From Spongiihabitans sp965206355 (GTDB lineage Bacteria; Pseudomonadota; Gammaproteobacteria; Arenicellales; Poriferihabitantaceae): a stretch of 64,000 nt of DNA. The translations under genes were made by a program, and so were the position numbers. Location: NCBI GenBank assembly GCA_965206355.1, contig OZ242212.1, forward strand, positions 2,046,001-2,110,000, in the 5' to 3' direction. Below, in pieces: positions 26,402 to 36,707 of the stretch (its first letter is position 1; every line of letters begins with the position of its first letter). Under the pieces are notes generated by a model. That model had not been told where the DNA came from and ran no database searches. It saw only the letters and a list, made by a program, of their open reading frames with translations.

Positions 26402-27808
26402 ATGAACACTTTAAACACCATGCGCATCTGCCACGGCGTTTGTCTGCCCACCGAGCATGACCGTTGCTGGACGCTGGCAAGCTATAAAGCGAATGGCGGA
26501 TATCATGCCCTTGAAAAAATCCTCAAAGAGCATATCCCGGCAACCGACATCAATGAAGCCTTAAAAGAAGCCAACCTGCGCGGGCGTGGTGGTGCCGGTT
26601 TTCCGGTTGGCGTTAAATGGAGCTTTATGCCACGTGATGCCGATGTGCAAAAATATGTGGTGTGTAATTCTGACGAGGGCGAGCCCGGAACCTGTAAAGA
26701 TCGTGACATCCTGCGCTACAACCCCCACGCGCTCATCGAAGGCATGGCCATCGGCGGCTACGCGATGGGTGCGACGGTGGGCTACAACTACATCCGCGGC
26801 GAGTTTTGGGAGCCCTATCAGCAGATGGAAGCCGCCATGGCTGAAGCCTACGACACCGGCTTGTTGGGTAAAAACTTGCTCGGTTCAGGGTTTGATTTTG
26901 ACCTGTACAGTCATTTGGGGGCGGGGGCCTATATTTGTGGAGAAGAAACTGCCCTGCTTAATTCTCTGGAAGGCTTAAAAGGGCAACCCCGCTTCAAACC
27001 GCCTTTCCCCGCTACCTTCGGCTTATACGGTAAGCCGACCACCATTAACAATACCGAATCTTTTGCATCCATTCCAGCTATTTTGCGTGGTAACGGCAAA
27101 TGGATGGATAGCCAGTGGTTCAAGGGTCTGGGTGTCGAAAACTCAGGCGGTGTGAAAATATTTTCGGTGACTGGTCATGTTGAATTACCGGGAAACTATG
27201 AAATCAAGATGGGTACGCCATTTAGTGAACTGTTGCAGATGGCAGGCGGGGTCTGGAAAAATCGAAAATTGAAGGCGGTTATCCCCGGCGGCTCTTCAGT
27301 ACCAGTGATGCCTGCCGAAAATATTATGCAAGCGAATATGGATTATGATTCGCTACAAAAAAACGGTTCTGCGGTCGGTGCCGGTTCGGTTATTGTCATG
27401 GATGAAAACACCGATATGGTCAAAGTGTTAGAACGCATTTCCTATTTTTATTTTGAAGAATCATGTGGGCAATGTACGCCGTGTCGGGAAGGCACTGGCT
27501 GGCTATATCGTATCATTAGACGTATTAATAATGGACAAGGGGTGCGCTCAGATCTGGATACCTTGCTGGATGTTGCCAATCGCATTGAAGGGCGCACCAT
27601 CTGTGCATTAGGGGATGCCGCCGCTTGGCCAGTGCAGAGTTTTCTGAAACATTTCCGCCATGAGTTTGAAGCGAAGATAAGCAAAAGCCTGCACCCTGTC
27701 GTTAATAATCAGTCCCATGACCCTGCCGATGACCATACCGACAATGTCGCGTCAGACGACCACCTTGCCGAGCAAGCGCAATCTCGGGCAGAGCAAATAA
27801 CCATATGA
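26402..27808 (+). CDS. nuoF: NADH-quinone oxidoreductase subunit F
   Basis: The 468-residue 51-kDa-type subunit binds NADH and FMN and holds cluster N3. Visible motifs are LRGRGGAGFPVGVKW (nucleotide-binding), AYICGEETALLNSLEG (FMN), and ESCGQCTPCREGTGW with a later Cys in GRTICALGDAA (4Fe-4S). The N-terminus RICHGVCLPTEHDRCW is the usual lead. A hydrophilic 35-residue C-terminal tail is longer than average. No clear ribosome site precedes its ATG, which follows the DndE-HerA gene by 18 bp; its stop overlaps nuoG by 4 bp. Confidence 0.97.
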   Translation: MNTLNTMRICHGVCLPTEHDRCWTLASYKANGGYHALEKILKEHIPATDINEALKEANLRGRGGAGFPVGVKWSFMPRDADVQKYVVCNSDEGEPGTCKDRDILRYNPHALIEGMAIGGYAMGATVGYNYIRGEFWEPYQQMEAAMAEAYDTGLLGKNLLGSGFDFDLYSHLGAGAYICGEETALLNSLEGLKGQPRFKPPFPATFGLYGKPTTINNTESFASIPAILRGNGKWMDSQWFKGLGVENSGGVKIFSVTGHVELPGNYEIKMGTPFSELLQMAGGVWKNRKLKAVIPGGSSVPVMPAENIMQANMDYDSLQKNGSAVGAGSVIVMDENTDMVKVLERISYFYFEESCGQCTPCREGTGWLYRIIRRINNGQGVRSDLDTLLDVANRIEGRTICALGDAAAWPVQSFLKHFRHEFEAKISKSLHPVVNNQSHDPADDHTDNVASDDHLAEQAQSRAEQITI

Positions 27809-30339
27809 GTAGCATTACCATAGAAGTGGACGGCAAAGCGTTGCAAGCGCAGGCTGGCGAAATGCTGATTGTTGTTACCGACAGAAACGCTATTGAGATT
27901 CCCCGATTCTGCTATCACGAAAAATTGTCGGTCGCTGCCAACTGTCGCATGTGTCTGGTTGAAGTGGAAAAAGCACCCAAACCGCTACCCGCCTGCGCTA
28001 CGCCGGTGATGGATGGCATGAAAGTGTTTACCCGTTCACAATACGCCCGCGCAGCACAACAGGGCACGATGGAATTTCTGCTCATCAATCATCCGCTTGA
28101 TTGCCCGGTTTGTGATCAGGGCGGGGAATGCCCGTTACAGGATCAGGCCATGGCTTATGGCAACGATGGCTCCAGATTTCTGGAGCGAAAACGCAGTGTG
28201 CCCAGTCACCACATCGGACCACTGATTGCCACCGAGATGACCCGCTGTATTCACTGTACCCGCTGTGTGCGCTTTGGTGATGAAGTGGCAGGGATGACTG
28301 AAATGGGTGCGCCCGGTCGGGGTGAGTTTATGAGCATCAGCACATTTCTTAATCATTCGATAGATTCGGAAGTTTCCGGCAACATGATCGATTTATGCCC
28401 GGTGGGCGCACTAACCTCCAAGCCCTACCGCTTCGCCGCGCGCTCGTGGGAACTGCAAAATCATCGCGGCATCAGCCCGCACGACTGCGTCGGCGCCAAC
28501 CTTAACATCCAAACCTTGCGTGATCGAGTTGAACGGGTATTGCCGATTGACAATCATGAGATTAACCAATGCTGGCTCGCCGACCGAGATCGTTATAGTT
28601 ATGAAGCCGTCAACAGCGATCAGCGCTTAACCGAACCGATGATTAAAACCGATGGGGTATGGTGCGAAGTGGACTGGGAAACGGCACTGCTTCACACCGC
28701 TAGCGCGATAACAACCGTCCGTGATTGTGCCCCTGGTAGCGAGCTCGGCGGCTTAGCCGCAGCGACCTCGACTTTAGAAGAATTTTATTTATTGCAGAAA
28801 CTGATGCGTGCTCTGGGTAGTGAGAATGTCGATCACCGCTTACAGCAATGCGACTTCAGAGACGATAGCATTGCGCCGCACTTCCCATTGTCGGAAGTGC
28901 CGATTCAACAATACAATGATCTGGCATCGGTCCTATTGGTCGGCTCCAATATCCGCAAAGAACAACCACTACTCGCATTACGACTGCGCGATGGTTGCAA
29001 CAACAGGGGTACGAAAATAAGCGTGATCAATCCTATTGCGTTTGATTTTAATTTTGATACGGTTGCAACATACGCCGGTGCTGGCAGGCAAATGCTTGAG
29101 AGTTTAGCCACACTGGCGTGCTGTGTGGCAGAACTGAAATCTGCCACCTCGCCGACTCCCCTGCCCGATGAAATCCAGCGTCTGGCTGGCAACAAAGCAA
29201 GTCGCTCCGCAACCGTTATGTCCAAAACAGCCACGCATCTTGTTGATGGTGCTGAAAACACCTTGATTATTATTGGCGGTATTGCGCAACAACATGCGGA
29301 TGCCAGCCTGCTCAAGGCAATTTGCCATTGGATTTGCCAAGCTAGCGGATGCAAATTGGCAGTTTTACCTGTCGGCAACAGTGCGGCTGCTTGGATAGCG
29401 CATTGCATACCCGGCAATCAGGGTATGAATGCCGGGCAAATGCTCGGGCAAACAAGCCGTTATGTGCCGAAACATCGGTCTGCCGAAAAAACGGCTGTCG
29501 GACTACGCGCCATGATACTCCTTGCGACTGAACCTGAGCTGGATAGTATAGAAGGCCAGGCCGCATTGACTGCCCTGCACAATGCCAAATTGGTGGTGCA
29601 GATTAGCGCATTCAAAAGCGCATCGGTTATGCAATATGCCGATGTCTTATTGCCTATGGCCGCTTTTACCGAGTCGGCAGGCACCTTTATCAACTGCGAA
29701 GGTCGCAGACAACGTGCAGAAGTGGCAGCCTCTCCACAAGGTCAAGCGCGCCCGGCATGGAAAATTCTGCGGGTATTAGCTAACTTTCTTGAACTTGAGG
29801 GTTTTGATTATATTACGCTGGATGACGTTAGTGCGGAGATCAACGCGCAGATTAGTGATGTTGCAGGCGAGGAACCGCCTACAAACCGTTGCACACAAGA
29901 CCCGGTGCAATTTGCCAAATGGGACACCCTTAAATCCGCACCTAACAATCCCGACAGCAATTGCTTGCAACGCATTGCCGATATGCCGATGTACCGCGGC
30001 GACAGCACGCTGCGCCACGCCCATGCACTCCAGCAAACTGCCGACAATCCGCCAGTAGCCGCCAATCTCAACCCGGCCACTATGGCAAAATTGAATCTCA
30101 ATGCAGGCGACAAGGTGCGGGTACGCCACATATCCGAACAGCCCGGGCAAACAGAAGCCGCAGACAGCACGTTGCCGCTACGGCTAAACAGTGGCATACC
30201 CGATGACTGTGTTTATATTCCCGCAGGATTCAGCGAAAGCGCAACTCTGGGCCGACATGCTATGCTCTGCTTGCTACCCTGTCAAGATGATACGCAGAGA
30301 AATGGTACGCACAGCGAACAGGTAGCGACCGAACCGTGA
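27805..30339 (+). CDS. nuoG: NADH-quinone oxidoreductase subunit G
   Basis: The 844-residue 75-kDa-type subunit has three N-terminal Fe-S sites: a 2Fe-2S site (CRMCLVEVEKAPKPLPAC), a His/Cys site (CPVCDQGGECPLQD), and a 4Fe-4S site (CIHCTRCVRFGDEV). The large molybdopterin-oxidoreductase-like domain that follows keeps the fold but not a cofactor role in this family. It belongs to the peripheral arm. Its start overlaps nuoF and its stop overlaps nuoH, each by 4 bp. Confidence 0.97.
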   Translation: MSSITIEVDGKALQAQAGEMLIVVTDRNAIEIPRFCYHEKLSVAANCRMCLVEVEKAPKPLPACATPVMDGMKVFTRSQYARAAQQGTMEFLLINHPLDCPVCDQGGECPLQDQAMAYGNDGSRFLERKRSVPSHHIGPLIATEMTRCIHCTRCVRFGDEVAGMTEMGAPGRGEFMSISTFLNHSIDSEVSGNMIDLCPVGALTSKPYRFAARSWELQNHRGISPHDCVGANLNIQTLRDRVERVLPIDNHEINQCWLADRDRYSYEAVNSDQRLTEPMIKTDGVWCEVDWETALLHTASAITTVRDCAPGSELGGLAAATSTLEEFYLLQKLMRALGSENVDHRLQQCDFRDDSIAPHFPLSEVPIQQYNDLASVLLVGSNIRKEQPLLALRLRDGCNNRGTKISVINPIAFDFNFDTVATYAGAGRQMLESLATLACCVAELKSATSPTPLPDEIQRLAGNKASRSATVMSKTATHLVDGAENTLIIIGGIAQQHADASLLKAICHWICQASGCKLAVLPVGNSAAAWIAHCIPGNQGMNAGQMLGQTSRYVPKHRSAEKTAVGLRAMILLATEPELDSIEGQAALTALHNAKLVVQISAFKSASVMQYADVLLPMAAFTESAGTFINCEGRRQRAEVAASPQGQARPAWKILRVLANFLELEGFDYITLDDVSAEINAQISDVAGEEPPTNRCTQDPVQFAKWDTLKSAPNNPDSNCLQRIADMPMYRGDSTLRHAHALQQTADNPPVAANLNPATMAKLNLNAGDKVRVRHISEQPGQTEAADSTLPLRLNSGIPDDCVYIPAGFSESATLGRHAMLCLLPCQDDTQRNGTHSEQVATEP

Positions 30340-31385
30340 TATACACATTTTATCTTTCTGCGACTGAATGGCTACCTCAGGTAATCCGGGAAAGCCTCTG
30401 GATTGTCATTAAAATTATGGCAATTTTGTTACCGCTGATGCTGAGTGTCGCCTATTTCACCTTTGCCGAACGTAAGCTGATTGGTTATATGCAAACCCGA
30501 GTCGGACCCAATCGGGTCGGACCGAAAGGCTGGCTTCAGCCGATTGCCGATGCCTTGAAATTACTGATGAAGGAAATCATCCTGCCGAGTAAATCCAATA
30601 AGTTTCTGTTTTTGATTGCGCCGATTCTCTCGCTGGCACCAGCGCTCGCCGCCTGGGCAGTGATTCCATTTACCGATTTTCTGGTGCTGGCGGATATTGA
30701 TGCCAGCTTACTGTATGTTCTTGCGCTCACATCTATGGGCGTGTACGGGGTCATTATTGCTGGCTGGGCTTCAAATTCAAAATACGCTTTTCTGGGGGCG
30801 ATGCGCTCGGCGGCACAAATTGTCGCTTATGAAATTGCCATGGGTTTTGCGCTGGTCGGAGTGTTAATGGTAGCAGGTAGTCTCAACTTGCGGGAGATTG
30901 TGCTTCATCAGGCAGGTGGCTTCTGGCACTGGTACTTTTTACCCTTGTTTCCTTTGTTTATTGTGTATTTTATTTCAGGTGTGGCAGAAACCAACCGTGC
31001 GCCGTTTGATGTTGCCGAAGGTGAGTCAGAAATCGTTGCTGGTTTTCATGTTGAATATTCGGGCATGGCGTTTGCAGTGTTCTTTTTAGCCGAATATGCC
31101 AACATGATATTGATTGCTGCCCTGACCGTGCTGATGTTTTTAGGCGGCTGGTTACCTCCCGTTGAGTCGGCACCGTTTATCTGGATGCCACCGTTATTTT
31201 GGTTTGCCGTTAAAACCGCTTTCGTTTCTTTTTTCTTTTTATGGCTCAGAGCCACTTTCCCGCGCTACCGCTATGATCAAATTATGCGCTTGGGTTGGAA
31301 AGTGTTAATCCCGGTAACGCTGGTTTGGATTGTGGTCATCGGTCTGGGTAAGTTTTACACACCTTTTGGCAGCATATTTCAATAA
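30336..31385 (+). CDS. nuoH: NADH-quinone oxidoreductase subunit H
   Basis: The 349-residue subunit has eight or so transmembrane helices. Motifs include FAERKLIGYMQTRVGPNRVG after the first helix and AETNRAPFDVAEGESEIVAG in the central loop that forms the quinone channel. It joins the membrane arm to the peripheral arm. It overlaps nuoG by 4 bp and precedes nuoI by 19 bp. Confidence 0.98.
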   Translation: MIYTFYLSATEWLPQVIRESLWIVIKIMAILLPLMLSVAYFTFAERKLIGYMQTRVGPNRVGPKGWLQPIADALKLLMKEIILPSKSNKFLFLIAPILSLAPALAAWAVIPFTDFLVLADIDASLLYVLALTSMGVYGVIIAGWASNSKYAFLGAMRSAAQIVAYEIAMGFALVGVLMVAGSLNLREIVLHQAGGFWHWYFLPLFPLFIVYFISGVAETNRAPFDVAEGESEIVAGFHVEYSGMAFAVFFLAEYANMILIAALTVLMFLGGWLPPVESAPFIWMPPLFWFAVKTAFVSFFFLWLRATFPRYRYDQIMRLGWKVLIPVTLVWIVVIGLGKFYTPFGSIFQ

Positions 31386-31404
31386 CCGATATAGGCACGA
31401 CATT

Positions 31405-31896
31405 ATGGGGCTGGACATTAAACAACTGTATAAAACCTTTTCACTACAAGAGTTAAGAAAGGGACTCTGGGTGACCGGTCGTCAATTGTTACACAAAAAA
31501 ACGACCATTATGTATCCCGAAGAAAAAACCCCGAAATCACCTCGCTTTCGGGGACTGCACGCATTGCGGCGTTATGCCAACGGTGAAGAGCGTTGCATTG
31601 CCTGTAAATTGTGTGAAGTCGTTTGTCCGGCTTTGGCGATCACCATTGACTCCGAAGAACGCGAAGATGGTAGCCGTCGGACAACACGGTATGATATTGA
31701 TTTGTTCATGTGTGTTTATTGCGGTTTTTGTGAAGAAGCCTGTCCGGTTGATGCGATCGTAATGACCGATATTCACGAATTCCACATGGAAGAAAATAAT
31801 GAACGCATTATTGACAAACAACATTTGCTTGAACTAGGTGATAAGTATGAAAAGGACATTGCAGCAGCACGTAAACAAGATGCCCCTTACCGATAA
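31405..31896 (+). CDS. nuoI: NADH-quinone oxidoreductase subunit I
   Basis: The 163-residue subunit holds two 4Fe-4S clusters (N6a, N6b): CIACKLCEVVCPALAI and CVYCGFCEEACPVDAI. The start at 31405 (MGLDIKQLYKTF) is preferred to an upstream Met at 31330, which would read into the nuoH gene. The N-terminal amphipathic helix and HGLxRYANGEERC region are typical. A 47-bp gap separates it from nuoJ. Confidence 0.97.
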   Translation: MGLDIKQLYKTFSLQELRKGLWVTGRQLLHKKTTIMYPEEKTPKSPRFRGLHALRRYANGEERCIACKLCEVVCPALAITIDSEEREDGSRRTTRYDIDLFMCVYCGFCEEACPVDAIVMTDIHEFHMEENNERIIDKQHLLELGDKYEKDIAAARKQDAPYR

Positions 31897-31943
31897 CCTG
31901 CCCGATAACCTATCATACCTGACCAACAACCTATCCGATATCA

Positions 31944-32597
31944 ATGACATTTCTACAACTTAGCTTTTATGGGTTCAGTGCGCTACTGATTTTTGCCGCC
32001 ATCATGGTAGTGCTAATTCGTAACCCGGTGCAATCTGCCCTGTTTCTGGTGCTGGCATTTTTCAGTGCTGCCTGTGTCTGGATCACATTACAAGCCGAAT
32101 TTTTAGCCATCGTGCTGGTTCTGGTCTATGTCGGCGCAGTCATGGTCTTGTTTTTGTTTGTGGTGATGATGCTAGACATTGATCTGGCGAAATTACGCGC
32201 TGGATTTACCCGTTATCTACCAGTTGGCGGTTTAATCGCGATATTGCTGGTTGTGGAAATTGCACTGGTCATGCACGCTTCTTTTGATGCCGGAAAATAC
32301 AGCAATCCTACCGTATATGGGATTGAATACAGCAATACCAAAGTCCTAGGGCGGCAGATTTATACCGATTATGTGTATGCTTTTGAAATTGCCGCTTTCA
32401 TTTTACTGGTTGCCATCATTGCCGCTATTGCCGTAACCATGCGGCGGCGACCCAATAGTAAATACAACAGTCCGGCAGCGCAGGTGCAAGTCAAGCGCGA
32501 ACATCGCTTGCGCATTGTCAGTATGGATGCCGTACCCACTGCACCAAGCGCCAGCGCATCAACACCAGCAACAACAACCGAAGAGGACGAATCATGA
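31944..32597 (+). CDS. nuoJ: NADH-quinone oxidoreductase subunit J
   Basis: The 217-residue membrane subunit has five hydrophobic helices with the typical VLVLVYVGAVMVLFLFVVMM in helix III. A hydrophilic, Ala/Thr/Ser-rich C-terminal tail of ~45 residues follows. It overlaps nuoK by 4 bp. NuoJ is part of the proton-translocating membrane arm next to NuoA, K and H. Confidence 0.95.
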   Translation: MTFLQLSFYGFSALLIFAAIMVVLIRNPVQSALFLVLAFFSAACVWITLQAEFLAIVLVLVYVGAVMVLFLFVVMMLDIDLAKLRAGFTRYLPVGGLIAILLVVEIALVMHASFDAGKYSNPTVYGIEYSNTKVLGRQIYTDYVYAFEIAAFILLVAIIAAIAVTMRRRPNSKYNSPAAQVQVKREHRLRIVSMDAVPTAPSASASTPATTTEEDES

Positions 32598-32899
32598 TTC
32601 CTTTATCGCATTATTTGATACTCGGCGCACTATTGTTTGCCATTGGCGTGGTCGGGATTTTCCTCAATCGAAAGAATCTAATTATTTTGTTGATGTCCAT
32701 TGAATTACTGCTGTTGGCAGTGAATATCAACTTCATCGCCTTTTCGCATTATCTTCAGGACATTGCCGGTCAGGTGTTTGTATTTTTTATTTTAACTGTT
32801 GCTGCCGCAGAAGCCGCTATTGGTTTAGCCATTCTGATTGTGCTGTTCCGCAGTCGTCAGACCATCAACGTTGATGATCTTGACTCGCTGAAGGGATAA
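32594..32899 (+). CDS. nuoK: NADH-quinone oxidoreductase subunit K
   Basis: The 101-residue subunit has three transmembrane helices and conserved glutamates in helices II and III (LLMSIELLLLAVNINF and TVAAAEAAIGLAILIVLFR), which take part in proton transfer. It overlaps nuoJ and is followed by nuoL after 6 bp. Confidence 0.97.
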   Translation: MIPLSHYLILGALLFAIGVVGIFLNRKNLIILLMSIELLLLAVNINFIAFSHYLQDIAGQVFVFFILTVAAAEAAIGLAILIVLFRSRQTINVDDLDSLKG

Positions 32900-32905
32900 C
32901 AACAG

Positions 32906-34867
32906 ATGGAAACGATCATTCTCGCCATTCCCCTAGTTTGTCTGGCGGCTTCAATCATCTCCGGCCTATTTGGTAAAGTCATCGGTCGTCGAGGCGCACA
33001 TTCGATAACTATTGGCGGGGTTACACTGGCTTTCGCACTTTCCCTGATTGTGTATGCCGATGTGCAAAACGGTAACATCACCAATCAGGTGCTGTATACC
33101 TGGGCGATTAGTGCTGACGTTCCCTTTCAAATCGGCTTTCTGATTGATCAACTGAGCGCAACCATGATGATCATCGTTACCTTCGTCTCGCTAATGGTGC
33201 ATATTTACACCATCGGCTATATGGCGAATGATCCCGGATACCAGCGTTTTTTCTGCTACATCTCGTTGTTTACCTTCTCAATGCTGATGTTGGTGATGTC
33301 CAACAACTTTCTGCAATTATTTTTTGGCTGGGAAGCGGTCGGGCTAGTATCGTATCTATTGATTGGCTTTTGGTTTGAAAAAGAAGCGGCCATTTTTGCC
33401 AATATGAAGGCGTTTTTGGTCAACCGTGTCGGCGATTTCGGTTTTTTATTGGGTATCGCCGCCGTGCTTTATCTGTTCGGCTCTCTCGATTATGCCGCCG
33501 TATTCGCCATCGCCCCCTCGCTAGAAAATGCCGTCATTGCCACGCCATTCGGTGAATGGCAGTGGCTGACCGTTATTTGCCTGCTGTTGTTTGTCGGTGC
33601 AATGGGCAAATCTGCTCAGGTGCCATTGCATGTCTGGTTGCCGGATTCAATGGAAGGGCCGACACCGATTTCCGCGTTGATTCATGCGGCAACCATGGTG
33701 ACTGCCGGAATTTTTATGGTTGCGCGAATGTCACCGATATTTGAATTTTCTGAAACCGCCCTGTCCGTGGTATTGATTATCGGTGCCACCACGGCCCTGT
33801 TTATGGCACTCATCGGTTTAGTACAAAATGATATTAAACGTGTGGTTGCCTATTCGACGTTATCCCAGCTCGGCTACATGACAGTCGCGCTCGGCGCATC
33901 GGCTTATGACATTGCCATTTTTCATCTCGGCACCCATGCTTTCTTCAAAGCCTTATTGTTTCTCGCCGCCGGTTCGGTCATCATGGCGATGCATCATCAG
34001 CAGGATATGCGCAAGATGGGTGGCTTGAGAACCATCATGCCGATTACCTATCTGACCTGTCTGGTCGGCTCACTGGCTTTAGCAGGCATCCCCCCTTTCG
34101 CCGGATTTTTCTCTAAGGATGCCATCATTGAAGCGGCTTATCACAGCCAGATCTGGGGAGCACAATATGCCTATATCGCGGTGTTAATCAGCGTATTCAT
34201 TACTGCATTTTATTCATTCAGGCTGGTATTTATGACCTTTCATGGACGCAATCGCTCCGCTAGTGAAGTCATCAGGCATGCCCACGAATCACCCGCCGTA
34301 GTTATCCTGCCACTGGTCGCTCTGGCAATACCCTCAATGCTTGCTGGGGTGATATATTTTGCTCCAATAGTGATGGGCAATTACTTCGGTGATGCCATTT
34401 TCGTTTTGCAGCATCACGCCGTTACCGCAGAAATCGCCAGCAGATTTGAGGGCGCAAGCGGCTCAGTGCTGGTATTTGCTGTCATTTGGCATGGTATGCT
34501 GACACTGCCATTCTGGCTGGCCGTGCTGGGTATATTTTCAGCTTGGTATTGCTACTGTAAAAACACCGCGTTACCCGCCAAAATTGCCCGCGCTCTGGCA
34601 CCCCTTTATCGCATTCTTGATAACAAATATGGCTTTGATGACTTCTATCGAACGGTATTTGCCAAAGGCACCGTTGTTTTGGGCAAGTTACTCAATAAAC
34701 ATGTTGATGCCGGTTTAATTGATGGCGTTCTGGTCAACGGTACGGCGAATAGTATTGGTCGTTTTTCAGCCATCCTGCGCCATATCCAGACCGGCTATAC
34801 CTATCATTATGCCTTTGCCATGATTATCGGGCTGTTTGTCCTCGTCTCGGTCTTCGTATGGCTATGA
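32906..34867 (+). CDS. nuoL: NADH-quinone oxidoreductase subunit L
   Basis: The 653-residue antiporter-like subunit has about 16 helices. Motifs include WEAVGLVSYLLIGFW, VGAMGKSAQVPLHVWLPDSM and ALIHAATMVTAGIFM. A long lateral helix near the C-terminus (residues ~555-620) is expected in this family and fits the sequence. It pumps protons at the distal end of the membrane arm. A 133-bp gap follows before nuoM. Confidence 0.97.
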   Translation: METIILAIPLVCLAASIISGLFGKVIGRRGAHSITIGGVTLAFALSLIVYADVQNGNITNQVLYTWAISADVPFQIGFLIDQLSATMMIIVTFVSLMVHIYTIGYMANDPGYQRFFCYISLFTFSMLMLVMSNNFLQLFFGWEAVGLVSYLLIGFWFEKEAAIFANMKAFLVNRVGDFGFLLGIAAVLYLFGSLDYAAVFAIAPSLENAVIATPFGEWQWLTVICLLLFVGAMGKSAQVPLHVWLPDSMEGPTPISALIHAATMVTAGIFMVARMSPIFEFSETALSVVLIIGATTALFMALIGLVQNDIKRVVAYSTLSQLGYMTVALGASAYDIAIFHLGTHAFFKALLFLAAGSVIMAMHHQQDMRKMGGLRTIMPITYLTCLVGSLALAGIPPFAGFFSKDAIIEAAYHSQIWGAQYAYIAVLISVFITAFYSFRLVFMTFHGRNRSASEVIRHAHESPAVVILPLVALAIPSMLAGVIYFAPIVMGNYFGDAIFVLQHHAVTAEIASRFEGASGSVLVFAVIWHGMLTLPFWLAVLGIFSAWYCYCKNTALPAKIARALAPLYRILDNKYGFDDFYRTVFAKGTVVLGKLLNKHVDAGLIDGVLVNGTANSIGRFSAILRHIQTGYTYHYAFAMIIGLFVLVSVFVWL

Positions 34868-35000
34868 TACGCTTGATGAACCATTGTAAGCGGGGCGCTG
34901 ATGGAGTTAGCGCGGTATTCGCAGCACTGCAGGCATACCCCTGTAATCACAACTGCTACACTGACACCTGCAAACACACTGGCGAACACGGGCAATAGCA

Positions 35001-36515
35001 ATGGCAGATAAATTACTCAGTTTATTGATCTGGCTACCGATTATCGCTGGGGTGCTGGTGCTGGCAACCACAGGCGAGCAAAGGGCAGGCATCGCGCGCA
35101 AGCTGGCACTCGGGTTTTCTGTGGCCATATTTTTGCTCAGCATCCCACTGTATAGCGGATTTGATGCAAACACCGCACAGATGCAATTCGTTGAACACTA
35201 TCAATGGATCAGTACCTTCAACATCAATTATTCAATCGGTGTCGATGGCATTTCCATGCCCTTAATCCTGCTGACCACGCTGATGACTGTTATTGTGATT
35301 ATTGCTGGCTGGCAGGTCATCACCGAACGTGTCGCTCAATACATGGCGACGTTTTTGATTATGGAAGGGGTTATGATTGGGGTTTTTTCCGCATTAGATG
35401 CGGTGTTGTTCTATGTTTTCTGGGAAACTATGCTCATTCCGATGTTCATTATCATCGGCATTTGGGGCGGATCTCGGCGCATTTACGCCACTATCAAGTT
35501 CTTTCTTTATACCTTGCTCGGCTCCTTATTGATGCTGGTGGCACTGCTTTACTTATATCACGCCAGCGGTGGCAGTTTCAGCCTTCTCAATTACCATACC
35601 CTACCCCTGACATTACCGGCGCAAATCCTAATTTTTCTGGCATTTTTCGCTGCCTTCGCCGTAAAAGTACCGATGTTTCCGGTGCATACCTGGTTACCTG
35701 ATGCCCATGTTGAAGCGCCGACTGGTGGCTCGGTGATATTGGCAGCCATCATGTTAAAAATGGGCGGTTACGGCTTCATTCGCTTGAGTATGCCAATTAC
35801 GCCTGATGCCAGCTATGAACTTGCTTGGCTGATGATTGGCCTTTCGTTGATTGCGGTACTTTATATTGCGCTGGTGGCGTTGGTACAACAGGATATGAAA
35901 AAACTAATCGCCTATTCGTCAATTTCCCACATGGGCTTCGTCACTTTAGGTTTGTTTATTTTCAACCGGCAAGGTGCAGAAGGGGCAATGATGCAGATGA
36001 TTTCCCACGGTTTTATTTCTGGCGCACTATTTTTATGTGTCGGCGTACTTTATGACCGAACCCATTCAAGAATGATTAGCACCTACGGCGGCATTGCTAC
36101 GCCGATGCCGATATTTGCCGCCTTTTTGGTGCTATTCGCGATGGCGAATACCGGACTACCCGGCACTTCTGGTTTTGTCGGGGAATTTCTGGTTATTCTT
36201 GGTGCTTTTCAGGCCAACCCCTGGTTCGCCATCATCGCCGCACTGACTCTGATATTTGGTGCGGCATACACACTATGGATGGTAAAACGGGTGATATATG
36301 GCAAGCTGCCACACCATGATGGCACTGATACTGGCACCGATATTGCTGCGCTGGATGATGTCAACAATCGGGAAATACTGATATTAGGCATACTGGCGGC
36401 GATGGTTTTGACGCTGGGTATCTGGCCGAACCCCGTACTTGAAGTCATGCACACTTCTGTCGAAAACCTGTTACAGCATATTGATATTTCCAAATGCCCG
36501 CTGGTGTGTCGATAA
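35001..36515 (+). CDS. nuoM: NADH-quinone oxidoreductase subunit M
   Basis: The 504-residue antiporter-like subunit has 13-14 helices. Motifs are YVFWETMLIPMFIIIGIWGG, AFAVKVPMFPVHTWLPDAHV and EAPTGGSVILAAIMLKMGGYG, with the usual Lys and Glu residues of the proton channel. A hydrophilic loop (HHDGTDTGTDIAAL) lies near residue 440. In a normal operon nuoN follows at once; here a MITE and four defence-type genes lie between. Confidence 0.97.
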   Translation: MADKLLSLLIWLPIIAGVLVLATTGEQRAGIARKLALGFSVAIFLLSIPLYSGFDANTAQMQFVEHYQWISTFNINYSIGVDGISMPLILLTTLMTVIVIIAGWQVITERVAQYMATFLIMEGVMIGVFSALDAVLFYVFWETMLIPMFIIIGIWGGSRRIYATIKFFLYTLLGSLLMLVALLYLYHASGGSFSLLNYHTLPLTLPAQILIFLAFFAAFAVKVPMFPVHTWLPDAHVEAPTGGSVILAAIMLKMGGYGFIRLSMPITPDASYELAWLMIGLSLIAVLYIALVALVQQDMKKLIAYSSISHMGFVTLGLFIFNRQGAEGAMMQMISHGFISGALFLCVGVLYDRTHSRMISTYGGIATPMPIFAAFLVLFAMANTGLPGTSGFVGEFLVILGAFQANPWFAIIAALTLIFGAAYTLWMVKRVIYGKLPHHDGTDTGTDIAALDDVNNREILILGILAAMVLTLGIWPNPVLEVMHTSVENLLQHIDISKCPLVCR

Positions 36516-36545
36516 CCGAATTGTCTTCCAATCAACCAATATGGT

Positions 36546-36707
36546 GAGACCTTTGCACGGAAGATGATTTCGCTTTTAGGCCAGGCAAAAACGCACGGAA
36601 TGAGGGAGTTTATGCTTATAAATGACCGATTGAGTACGATTTTACCAACAGTAGGCGCTTTTAGGCGACGCAGCATGCAGGTGAAATGGCTTTCGTGCAA
36701 AGGTCTC
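36546..36707 (+). mobile_element. MITE-like element, copy 3 (162 bp, internally longer)
   Basis: The ends match the other copies, and a perfect 5-bp target duplication ATGGT flanks it (36541-36545 and 36708-36712). It is in the same orientation as copy 1 but has a 23-bp internal insertion after GATTTTA. It lies 30 bp after the nuoM stop and 47 bp before mod, at the left border of the restriction-modification insert. Confidence 0.9.

Noticed and set aside
28905..29417. 170-codon minus-strand reading inside nuoG
   Set aside because: It is antisense to a well-supported conserved gene and has no family features.
34876..34998. 40-codon Cys-rich reading between nuoL and nuoM
   Set aside because: No ribosome site before its ATG and no recognisable sequence; the gap is probably just spacer, though its frame ends right at the nuoM start.
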